Shown here: positions 55,772-64,000 of the stretch, piece by piece
How the letters are laid out: each line of letters begins with the position of its first letter
Position numbering within the stretch: position 1 is the stretch's first letter
The notes under the pieces: generated by a model
Seen by the model: the letters and a program-made list of their open reading frames with translations, nothing else
Told to the model about the DNA's origin: nothing
Databases searched by the model: none
Origin: Massilia sp. YIM B02769
GTDB taxonomy: Bacteria; Pseudomonadota; Gammaproteobacteria; Burkholderiales; Burkholderiaceae_D
Reading direction: 5' to 3'
Assembly: GCF_030411995.1 (NCBI RefSeq)
Contig: NZ_JASNRC010000013.1
Span: 62,001-126,000, forward strand
DNA length: 64,000 bases
Position numbers and translations under genes: made by a program

Positions 55772-57088
55772 ATGAACGAAGCCAGACCCGAATCGATGTC
55801 CGCATTCTGGATGCCATTCACGAACAACCGCGACTTCAAGTCCGACCCGCGCCTGCTGGTATCGGCCGAAGGCATGTACTACAAGGACGTCGATGGCAAC
55901 CAGATCCTCGACGGCACCGCCGGCCTCTGGTGCGTCCCCTGCGGCCATGCCCAGCCGAGGATCGTCAGCGCCGTGCGCGAGATGATCGGCCAACTCGACT
56001 TCGCGCCCACCTTCCAGATGGGCCACCCGGCCGCCTTCGACCTGGCCGAGAAGCTGATGGACTACACGGGCCACAAGTTCGGCCACGTCTTCTACACCAA
56101 CTCCGGTTCCGAGGCGGTCGACACCGCCCTGAAGATCGCGCTGGCCTACCACAAGGCGCGCGGCGAGGGCGGGCGTACCCGGCTGATCGGGCGCGAGCGC
56201 GGCTACCATGGCGTTGGCTTTGGCGGCCTGTCGGTGGGCGGCATCGGTCCGAACCGCAAGGCCTTCGGGCCGCTGCTGCCGGGCGTCGACCACCTGCCGC
56301 ACACGCACAACCTGCTCAAGAACGCCTTTTCGCGCGGCGAGCCGGACTTCGGCGCCGAGCTGGCCGACGAACTCGAACGCCTGGTCACCCTGCACGACGC
56401 CTCCACCATTGCCGCCGTCATCGTCGAGCCGGTGTCCGGTTCCACCGGCGTGCTGGTGCCGCCCAAGGGTTACCTGAAGAAGCTGCGCCAGATCTGCGAC
56501 AAGCACGGCATCCTGTTGATCTTCGATGAAGTGATCACCGGCTTCGGCCGCCTGACCACGCCGTTTGCCGCCGACTATTTCGAGGTCGAGCCGGACATGA
56601 TGACCACCGCGAAGGGCCTGACCAACGGTGTGATCCCGATGGGCGCCGTGTTCAGCAAAAAACACATCCACGACGCCTTCCTGGATGCGCCGGCCGGCAT
56701 CGAGCTGTTCCACGGCTACACCTATTCGGGCCACCCGGTGGCCTGCGCCGCGTCGCTGGCCACGCTCGAAGTCTTCAAGGAACAGCAGATCCTCGAACAC
56801 GCACGGGGCATCCAGCCTTACTGGGAAGACGCGGTGCACTCCTTGAAGGACCTGCCGCACGTGATCGATTTGCGCACCATCGGACTGATTGCCGGCATCG
56901 AGCTCGAACCGATTCCGGGCAAGCCCGGCGCGCGCGCCTTCCAGGCGCTCAAGAAGGCCTTTGCTGACGGCATCCTGATCCGGACCACGGGCGATATCAT
57001 TGCCCTGTCGCCGCCCCTCATCCTCGAGAAACAGCACATCGACGACCTGTTCGGCAAGCTGGCCAACGTACTGAAAAACCTGGACTAG
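55772..57088 (+). CDS. Omega-amino acid (beta-alanine) : pyruvate aminotransferase
   Basis: A class-III PLP aminotransferase of 438 residues. It has GTAGLWCVPCGHAQPRI near the start, FYTNSGSEAVDTALKIALAY, RERGYHGVGFGGLSVGGI, LLIFDEVITGFGRL and the PLP lysine in TTAKGLTNGVIPMGAV. It should convert beta-alanine (final product of uracil breakdown) to malonate semialdehyde with pyruvate as acceptor. The next gene, mmsA, oxidises that product, and the pathway genes preT, preA and hydA follow, which supports this substrate over GABA or other omega-amines. Ribosome site GGGAGAGCCTGC. Confidence 0.9.
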   Translation: MNEARPESMSAFWMPFTNNRDFKSDPRLLVSAEGMYYKDVDGNQILDGTAGLWCVPCGHAQPRIVSAVREMIGQLDFAPTFQMGHPAAFDLAEKLMDYTGHKFGHVFYTNSGSEAVDTALKIALAYHKARGEGGRTRLIGRERGYHGVGFGGLSVGGIGPNRKAFGPLLPGVDHLPHTHNLLKNAFSRGEPDFGAELADELERLVTLHDASTIAAVIVEPVSGSTGVLVPPKGYLKKLRQICDKHGILLIFDEVITGFGRLTTPFAADYFEVEPDMMTTAKGLTNGVIPMGAVFSKKHIHDAFLDAPAGIELFHGYTYSGHPVACAASLATLEVFKEQQILEHARGIQPYWEDAVHSLKDLPHVIDLRTIGLIAGIELEPIPGKPGARAFQALKKAFADGILIRTTGDIIALSPPLILEKQHIDDLFGKLANVLKNLD

Positions 57089-57100
57089 AAGAGACAAACC

Positions 57101-58603
57101 ATGAATCACCTTGATGTTATTGGCCACTTCATCGGCGGCCACGTAGTCGACAGCGCCGGCGAGCGCTATGCCGACGTGTTCAACCCTGCGCTGGGCGAAC
57201 CCTGCGCGCGCGTGACCCTGGGCGGCGTGGACGAAGTCAATGCCGCCGTGTTCGCAGCCTCCGCCGCCTTCCCGGCCTGGTCGGCCACGCCGCCGCTGGC
57301 GCGTTCGCGCATCCTGTTCAAGTACCTGCAGCTGTGCCAGCAGCATACCGACGAATTCGCGGCCATGATCACGCGCGAGCACGGCAAGACCTTCAGCGAC
57401 GCCCAGGGCGAAGTCGCACGCGGCATCGAGGTGGTCGAATTCGCCTGCGGCATCCCGCAACTGCTGAAGGGCGAATTCACCGACCAGATCGCACGCGGCA
57501 TCGACGCTTGGTCGATGCGCCAGCCGCTCGGCGTGGTGGCCGGTATCACGCCGTTCAACTTCCCGGTGATGGTGCCGATGTGGATGTTCCCGGTGGCGCT
57601 CGCCTGCGGGAATACCTTCGTGCTGAAGCCATCGGAACGCGACCCGTCGCCGTCGCTGCTGCATGCGCGCCTGCTGAAGGAAGCCGGGCTGCCGGATGGC
57701 GTGTTCAACGTGGTGCAGGGAGATAAAACGGCGGTCGATGCGCTGCTCGACAACCCGGAAGTGCAGGCGATCAGCTTTGTCGGCTCGACGCCGATTGCCG
57801 AGTACATCTACGCGCGAGGCAGCGCCAACGGCAAGCGCGTGCAGGCCCTGGGCGGCGCCAAGAACCACATGGTGGTCATGCCGGACGCCGACATGGACAT
57901 GGCGGTCGATGCCTTGATCGGCGCGGCCTACGGTTCGGCCGGCGAGCGCTGCATGGCGATCTCGGTGGCTGTGGCGATTGGCGACGCCGGCGACAAGCTG
58001 GTGGCGGCGCTGGCCGAGCGTACATCGTCGTTGAAAATCGGCGAGGGCATGAGCGCGGGCATGGAGATGGGGCCGGTGGTCACGCAGGCGGCGCGCCAGC
58101 GCATCGAACGTTTGATCGGCGAAGGCGTGGAGCAGGGCGCCACGCTGGTGGTGGATGGCCGCGGCCACAAGGTCGAAGGTTTTGAAAACGGCTTCTTTGT
58201 CGGCGGCACCTTGTTCGACCACGTCCAGCCGTCGATGAGCATTTATAAAGAAGAGATTTTCGGGCCGGTGCTGTGCGTGGTGCGCTTGCCCGACGTGGGC
58301 AGCGCGGTGGAGCTGATCAACGCCAACGAGTACGGCAACGGCGTGGCCGTGTTCACGCGCGATGGCGGCGTGGCACGCGAATTCGTACGCCAGATCCAGG
58401 TGGGGATGGTCGGCGTGAACGTGCCTCTGCCGGTGCCGATGGCCTTCAACAGCTTCGGTGGCTGGAAGCGCAGCATGTTCGGCGATCACCACGCCTACGG
58501 GCCGGAAGGCGTGCGTTTCTACACGCGTCATAAAGCCGTGATGCAGCGCTGGCCGAACACGGCGAGTGCCGGCGCCGAATTCGCGTTCCCGCAGATGAAG
58601 TAA
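57101..58603 (+). CDS. mmsA: Methylmalonate/malonate-semialdehyde dehydrogenase (CoA-acylating)
   Basis: A 500-residue aldehyde dehydrogenase. It has [72 protein letters not shown] and the catalytic Cys in [16 protein letters not shown], all typical of MmsA. With malonate semialdehyde from the preceding aminotransferase it would give acetyl-CoA, ending the uracil route. It starts 12 bases after that gene. A REPIN begins 2 bases after its stop. Confidence 0.94.
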   Translation: MNHLDVIGHFIGGHVVDSAGERYADVFNPALGEPCARVTLGGVDEVNAAVFAASAAFPAWSATPPLARSRILFKYLQLCQQHTDEFAAMITREHGKTFSDAQGEVARGIEVVEFACGIPQLLKGEFTDQIARGIDAWSMRQPLGVVAGITPFNFPVMVPMWMFPVALACGNTFVLKPSERDPSPSLLHARLLKEAGLPDGVFNVVQGDKTAVDALLDNPEVQAISFVGSTPIAEYIYARGSANGKRVQALGGAKNHMVVMPDADMDMAVDALIGAAYGSAGERCMAISVAVAIGDAGDKLVAALAERTSSLKIGEGMSAGMEMGPVVTQAARQRIERLIGEGVEQGATLVVDGRGHKVEGFENGFFVGGTLFDHVQPSMSIYKEEIFGPVLCVVRLPDVGSAVELINANEYGNGVAVFTRDGGVAREFVRQIQVGMVGVNVPLPVPMAFNSFGGWKRSMFGDHHAYGPEGVRFYTRHKAVMQRWPNTASAGAEFAFPQMK

Positions 58604-58605
58604 AC

Positions 58606-58711
58606 GTAGGGTGGGTACTCGTACCCACCGATGTACCGCTTCATTACGCGGTCCCACGTCGGATGGCCGATGTGCCCGAGCACGACCGGTGGGTTCGAGA
58701 ACCCACCCTAC
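58606..58711. repeat. REPIN, subtype D, immediately after mmsA
   Basis: Heads-outward pair. The left unit is GTAG-G-GTGGGTA-CTCG-TACCCAC and the right unit (inverted) is GTAG-G-GTGGGTT-CTCG-AACCCAC. The two differ by a compensated base pair at the stem tip, so pairing has been kept. The first GTAG base is at 58606, two bases after the mmsA TAA. A long open frame through this element toward preT is an artefact. Confidence 0.9.
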
Positions 58712-58786
58712 GAAAGAACGCATAAGCAACACCAGCACCAGCAGTTCGAACACCAGCATTTCACCTTACAACAAGAAGGGATGCAC

Positions 58787-60157
58787 ATGATCGAGACTCT
58801 CCAGCACCTGCCGCCGGCAGCCGACTCCCACGGCGCACTCGCGGCGCAGTTCACCGACCTGGCGCCCCCGCTCACCGCGCGCCAGGCTGCCATCGAGGCC
58901 GCGCGCTGCCTGTACTGCTACGATGCCCCCTGCACCCGGGCCTGCCCGACCGGCATCGACGTGGCCAGCTTCATCCGCAACATCCACGACCAGAACGTCA
59001 CCGGCGCCGCTGTCGGCATCCTGAAGCAGAACATCTTCGGCGGCAGTTGCGCCCGCGTTTGTCCCACCGAAATCCTGTGCGAAGACGCCTGCGTGCGCAA
59101 CCACTACGCCGAGCGCGAACCGGTCAAAATCGGCCTGCTGCAGCGCCACGCCATCGACAATGCCGGCTTCACTGCCCATCCCTTCACCCGCGCACCATCG
59201 AGCGGCAAGACGGTCGCCGTGGTCGGCGCCGGCCCCGCCGGCCTGTCCTGCGCGCACCGCCTGGCCATGCTCGGCCACGACGTGGTGGTGTTCGAAGCCA
59301 GACCCAAGGCCGGCGGCCTGAACGAATACGGCATCGCCAAGTACAAGCTCCCGGGCGAATTCGCCCAGCAGGAAGTCGACTTCCTGCTCTCGGTCGGCGG
59401 CATCGACATCCAGTACGGCCAGGCCCTCGGCGACAACCTGCAACTGCGCGACCTGCACACCCGCTTCGACGCCGTCTTCCTCGGCCTCGGCCTGGGCGCC
59501 AGCCGCCGCCTCGGCCTGACGGGCGAAGATGCCCCCGGCCTGCTGGCCGCCACCGACTACATCGCCGCGCTGCGCCAGGCCGACGATCTTTCTCGCCTGC
59601 CAGTGCCGCGCCGCGCCATCGTGGTCGGCGCCGGCAACACGGCCATCGACATGACGGTGCAGATCAAGCGCCTCGGCGCCGACGAAGTCACCCTGGTCTA
59701 TCGCCGCGGCTTCGAGGCCATGAGCGCCACCGGCCACGAAATCGAGATCGCCAAGCTGAACGGCGTGCGCATCCGCACCTGGGCTGCGCCGCTGGAAGTG
59801 CTGCTGGACGATGCCGGCCGCGTGGCCGGCATGCGCTTCGAGGAAACCCGCATCGACGATGGCCGCCTGGCGCGCACCGGCGCCTTCATCGACATCGCCG
59901 CCGACGCCGTGTTCAAGGCCATCGGCCAGGCCATCGAGGCGCCGCCCGCATCCGACCAGTTCGCGCAAACCCTGTGGCGCGAGGGCGAGCGCATCGAAGT
60001 CGATGCCGTCCTGCGCACCGGCGTGCCCGGCATCTACGCCGGCGGCGACTGCGTGGCGCTCGGCCAGAACCTGACGGTGCAGGCGGTCCAGCACGGCAAG
60101 CTGGCCGCGCTGGCCATTCATAACGACTTCCAAGCGGGGGCAGCATGGCCGACCTGA
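58787..60157 (+). CDS. preT: NAD-dependent dihydropyrimidine dehydrogenase, PreT subunit
   Basis: The flavin/iron-sulfur electron-input subunit that works with PreA to reduce uracil and thymine. At 456 residues from ATG 58787 (AAGAAGGGATGCAC upstream; an ATG six bases earlier is possible), it has two N-terminal cysteine sets (CLYCYDAPCTRACPTGIDVA and CARVCPTEILCEDACV), FAD binding (VAVVGAGPAGLSCAHRLAML), NAD(P) binding (VVGAGNTAIDMTVQIKRLGA) and YAGGDCVALGQN near the end. It overlaps preA by 13 bases. Confidence 0.95.
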   Translation: MIETLQHLPPAADSHGALAAQFTDLAPPLTARQAAIEAARCLYCYDAPCTRACPTGIDVASFIRNIHDQNVTGAAVGILKQNIFGGSCARVCPTEILCEDACVRNHYAEREPVKIGLLQRHAIDNAGFTAHPFTRAPSSGKTVAVVGAGPAGLSCAHRLAMLGHDVVVFEARPKAGGLNEYGIAKYKLPGEFAQQEVDFLLSVGGIDIQYGQALGDNLQLRDLHTRFDAVFLGLGLGASRRLGLTGEDAPGLLAATDYIAALRQADDLSRLPVPRRAIVVGAGNTAIDMTVQIKRLGADEVTLVYRRGFEAMSATGHEIEIAKLNGVRIRTWAAPLEVLLDDAGRVAGMRFEETRIDDGRLARTGAFIDIAADAVFKAIGQAIEAPPASDQFAQTLWREGERIEVDAVLRTGVPGIYAGGDCVALGQNLTVQAVQHGKLAALAIHNDFQAGAAWPT

Positions 60158-61494
60158 GCATCGACTTTTGCGGCATCAAGTCGCCGAATCCCTTCTGGCT
60201 GGCCTCGGCGCCGCCGACCGACAAGGCCTATAACGTGGTGCGCGCCTTCGAGGCGGGGTGGGGCGGGGTGGTCTGGAAGACCTTGGGCGAAGACCCGCCG
60301 GCCGTGAACGTGTCTTCGCGCTACTCGGCCCACTACGGCAAGAATCGCGAAGTCATCGGCTTCAACAACATCGAGTTGATCACCGACCGCAGCCTGGAGA
60401 TCAACCTGCGCGAAATCACGGCGGTGAAGAAGGCCTGGCCCGACCGCGCCATGATCGTATCGCTGATGCTGCCCTGCGAGGAAGCGCCCTGGGCCGCGAT
60501 CCTGCCGCTGGTGGAAGCCACCGGCGCCGACGGCATCGAGCTGAACTTCGGCTGCCCGCACGGCATGCCCGAACGCGGCATGGGCGCGGCCGTCGGCCAG
60601 GTGCCCGAGTACGTGCAGATGGTCACAGCCTGGTGCAAGAAGCACACGCGCCTGCCCGTGATCGTCAAGCTGACGCCGAACATCACCGACGTGCGGGCAC
60701 CGGCCCGCGCGGCACTCGCTGGCGGGGCGGATGCGGTCTCGCTGATCAACACCGTCAATTCGATCACCCACCTCGACCTCGACCGCATGGTCGCTTACCC
60801 GATCGTCGGCGGCGCCAGCACCCACGGCGGCTATTGCGGCTCGGCGGTCAAGCCCATCGCCCTGAACATGGTGGCCGAGATCGCGCGCGACCCGGCGACC
60901 AGCAGGCTGCCGATCTCCGGCATCGGCGGCATCGGCAACTGGCGCGACGCCGCCGAGTTCATCGCCCTTGGCGCCGGCTGCGTGCAGGTGTGCACGGCGG
61001 CGATGCTGCATGGCTTCCGCATCGTGGACGAGATGAAGGACGGCCTGGCGCGCTGGATGGATACGCAGGGCTATGCCAACATCGCGGCGTTCTCGCGCAA
61101 GGCGGTGCCGAACACCACGGACTGGAAGTACCTGGACATGAACTACCAGGTGATTGCCGACATCGACCAGGACAAGTGCATCAAGTGCGGCAAATGCTTC
61201 GTGGCCTGCGAAGACACCTCGCACCAGGCCATCGCCCAGCTGGTGGCGGAGAACGGTGCGCGCCGCTATGAAGTGATCCGCTCCGAGTGCGTGGGCTGCA
61301 ACCTGTGCGAGATCACCTGTCCGGTGGAGGCCTGCATCACCATGGTGCTGCAGCCAGCCACCCAGCCCTACATGAACTGGACCCAGGACCCGCGCAATCC
61401 GCGTGCCGAGAACCTGCCGCCGTCATCCGCGGCGCCTGTGGTGGCGACGGCCGCCACCGACGGAAGCGCCGCGCTGGCCGCGCTGCCTGCATGA
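60145..61494 (+). CDS. preA: NAD-dependent dihydropyrimidine dehydrogenase, PreA subunit
   Basis: The FMN catalytic subunit, like dihydroorotate dehydrogenase, with a C-terminal 8Fe-8S ferredoxin domain. The FMN barrel has WLASAPPTDKAYNVVRAFEA, LNFGCPHGMPERGMGAAVGQ (active-site Cys), INTVNSITHLDLD and SGIGGIGNWRDAAEFIALGA. The cluster motifs are CIKCGKCFVACEDTSH and CVGCNLCEITCPVEAC. A C-terminal Ala/Pro-rich tail follows. At 449 residues it matches PreA (about 410) plus this tail. It pairs with PreT. Confidence 0.95.
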   Translation: MADLSIDFCGIKSPNPFWLASAPPTDKAYNVVRAFEAGWGGVVWKTLGEDPPAVNVSSRYSAHYGKNREVIGFNNIELITDRSLEINLREITAVKKAWPDRAMIVSLMLPCEEAPWAAILPLVEATGADGIELNFGCPHGMPERGMGAAVGQVPEYVQMVTAWCKKHTRLPVIVKLTPNITDVRAPARAALAGGADAVSLINTVNSITHLDLDRMVAYPIVGGASTHGGYCGSAVKPIALNMVAEIARDPATSRLPISGIGGIGNWRDAAEFIALGAGCVQVCTAAMLHGFRIVDEMKDGLARWMDTQGYANIAAFSRKAVPNTTDWKYLDMNYQVIADIDQDKCIKCGKCFVACEDTSHQAIAQLVAENGARRYEVIRSECVGCNLCEITCPVEACITMVLQPATQPYMNWTQDPRNPRAENLPPSSAAPVVATAATDGSAALAALPA

Positions 61495-61593
61495 ACGGGG
61501 ATGCGGGCCGGGGCCGGCTCGCACCCTGAGGTCGCCATGAGCATTTGCGCTACACTCGCTTGCACCCACCGCAACCGATAGGAGAAGCCCACT

Positions 61594-63084
61594 GTGACGG
61601 AACAGCAAGCAGTCAGCAACGAACTCTGGAACCACGACCTGGCTCCCACCAGCCCGGCCCAGCGCACCTGGCGCTGGTACCACTTCGCCGCCCTCTGGGT
61701 CGGCATGGTCATCAGCATCCCGGCCTACATGCTGGCAGCCAGCCTGATCGAAAGCGGCATGTCGGCCTGGCAGGCGGTGCTGACGGTGTTCCTGGCGAAT
61801 GTGATCGTGCTGCTGCCCATGCTCCTGATCGGCCACGCCGGCACCAAGTACGGCATTCCCTACGCGGTGCTGGCGCGCGCCAGCTTCGGCACCCGCGGCG
61901 CACGCTTGCCGGCCCTGATGCGCGCCATCGTCGCCTGCGGCTGGTACGGCATCCAGACCTGGTTCGGCGGCAGCATGATCTATACGCTGCTCGGCGTGCT
62001 GCTCGGCGCCCCCATCGGCGGCGACAATTTGCCGGGCCTGGGCATCAATGCCGGCCAACTGGCCTGCTTCCTCGGCTTCTGGGCGATCCAGATGTACTTC
62101 ATCGTGCACGGCATGGAGTCGATCCGCAAGCTCGAAACCTATACCGCGCCATTGAAGATCGCGATCTGCTTCCTGCTGCTCTGGTGGGTCTACGACAAGG
62201 TCGGCGGCTTCGGTCCGCTGCTCGATCAACCTTCGCAGTTCGTGCAGGGCGGCCCGAAAGCGGGTCTGTTCTGGCAGGTGTTCTGGCCGTCGCTGACCGC
62301 CATGATCGGCTACTGGGCCACGCTGGCGCTGAACATCCCCGACTTCACCCGCTTCGCGAAAACGCAAAAAGACCAGGTGGTCGGCCAGACCTTGGGCCTG
62401 CCGCTGCCGATGGCGCTGCTCGCCGCGCTGGCCGTCACCGTTACCTCGGCCACCATCGTCCTGTATGGCAAAGCCTTGTGGGACCCGGTCGACGTGGCCA
62501 GCCGCATGACCGGCATCGCCGTGCTGGTGGCTTTGCTGATCCTGCTGATCGACACCGCCAGCGTCAACCTGGCGGCCAACCTGGTCGGCCCGGCCTACGA
62601 CTTCTCGGCGCTGTCGCCGAAGCGCATCACCTACCGCACCGGCGGCTACATCACGGCCGGCATCGCGCTGGCGATGATGCCGTGGAAAATCCTGGAGACG
62701 ACCCAGAACTACATCTTCATCTGGTTGACGGGTTATTCGGCGCTGCTCGGGCCGATCGCCGGCATCATGATCATCGATTACTACTTCATCCGCCAGACCC
62801 GGCTCGACGTCGACCAGCTGTACCGCGACAACGGCGCCTATTCGTACAAGGGCGGCTGGAACATGGCGGCGATCGTGGCCTTTGCCGCGGGCGTGCTGCC
62901 GAACCTGCCGGGCTTCCTGAACGCGGCGTTGCCGGCCTCGTTCCCGAACGTGGGCGAAGCCTTCAAGACCATCTATACCTATGCCTGGTTCGTGGGCGTC
63001 GTGATCGCGGCGGTCGTCTACGGGCTGATGATGAAGGGCCGCACGGCGCCGGCGCTGCGTGCGGCGCCGCATACTCCAACCTGA
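61594..63084 (+). CDS. NCS1 nucleobase:cation symporter
   Basis: A 496-residue permease with about 12 membrane segments. N-terminal NELWNHDLAPTSPAQRTWRW, then YHFAALWVGMVISIPAYMLA and LIESGMSAWQAVLTVFLANV are typical of nucleobase-cation-symport-1 proteins for uracil, hydantoin, allantoin or cytosine. Its place between preA and dihydropyrimidinase suggests uracil/thymine or dihydropyrimidine uptake. Start GTG 61594, with AGGAGAAGCCCACT before it. Confidence 0.9.
   Translation: MTEQQAVSNELWNHDLAPTSPAQRTWRWYHFAALWVGMVISIPAYMLAASLIESGMSAWQAVLTVFLANVIVLLPMLLIGHAGTKYGIPYAVLARASFGTRGARLPALMRAIVACGWYGIQTWFGGSMIYTLLGVLLGAPIGGDNLPGLGINAGQLACFLGFWAIQMYFIVHGMESIRKLETYTAPLKIAICFLLLWWVYDKVGGFGPLLDQPSQFVQGGPKAGLFWQVFWPSLTAMIGYWATLALNIPDFTRFAKTQKDQVVGQTLGLPLPMALLAALAVTVTSATIVLYGKALWDPVDVASRMTGIAVLVALLILLIDTASVNLAANLVGPAYDFSALSPKRITYRTGGYITAGIALAMMPWKILETTQNYIFIWLTGYSALLGPIAGIMIIDYYFIRQTRLDVDQLYRDNGAYSYKGGWNMAAIVAFAAGVLPNLPGFLNAALPASFPNVGEAFKTIYTYAWFVGVVIAAVVYGLMMKGRTAPALRAAPHTPT

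Positions 63085-64000
<916 letters not shown>

Noticed and set aside
58631-58786. A longer preT starting near 58631
   Set aside because: The extension is encoded by the REPIN; the ATG at 58787 has a ribosome site and gives the usual PreT N terminus.

Overview
The window is high-GC DNA from a betaproteobacterium, most likely Oxalobacteraceae of the Massilia / Duganella / Janthinobacterium type. This is inferred from the protein style (PilB, xdhABC, Oar-like TonB receptor, DUF969/DUF979, YciI) and base composition; no rRNA or other marker gene is present. One block, about 49.74-52.7 kb, is clearly poorer in GC and looks acquired.

The dominant theme is scavenging and catabolism of nucleic acids. 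Extracytoplasmic steps: a large TonB-dependent receptor (16.7-20.1 kb), a 5'-nucleotidase lipoprotein (20.3-22.0), an S1/P1 nuclease (22.2-23.2) and an exported adenosine deaminase (14.6-16.2). Uptake: a BMP-type nucleoside ABC transporter (26.1-30.8, minus strand) and an NCS1 nucleobase symporter (61.6-63.1). Purine breakdown: hiuH, puuE, xdhA-xdhB-xdhC-guaD (6.5-14.3). Nucleoside and pentose breakdown: psuK-psuG with a LysR regulator (36.6-39.5, minus), divergent from PNP-deoB-deoC-ALDH16-deoA-cdd (39.9-47.2). Reductive pyrimidine breakdown: omega-aminotransferase, mmsA, preT, preA, NCS1 symporter and dihydropyrimidinase, which runs off the end (55.8-64.0).

Other regions: pilB and a chemotaxis receptor (0-3.9); a porin with a small PstS-like protein and a ClpP-like protein (4.0-6.4); a MipA/OmpV protein and an exported haem-c protein of unknown role (23.6-25.9); an alpha/beta hydrolase and an NHL-repeat lipoprotein (31.2-33.5); YciI, DUF969, DUF979 and pyroglutamyl peptidase (33.7-36.4); a type VI secretion vgrG with a probable membrane-acting effector and a multi-pass immunity candidate (47.6-52.7, AT-rich at its end); and a LytS/LytTR two-component system with a small membrane protein (52.9-54.8).

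The most distinctive non-coding feature is a family of GTAG/GTAC-headed REP hairpins, mostly as inverted pairs (REPINs), at eight loci and in at least four sequence subtypes. They usually lie just after stop codons. One pair lies inside xdhC and is read through in frame, one supplies the stop codon of the preceding gene, and one sits inside the deo operon. An unrelated 162-bp fold-back element at 32198-32359 likewise supplies a stop codon. No REP-associated transposase (RAYT) is visible in the window.
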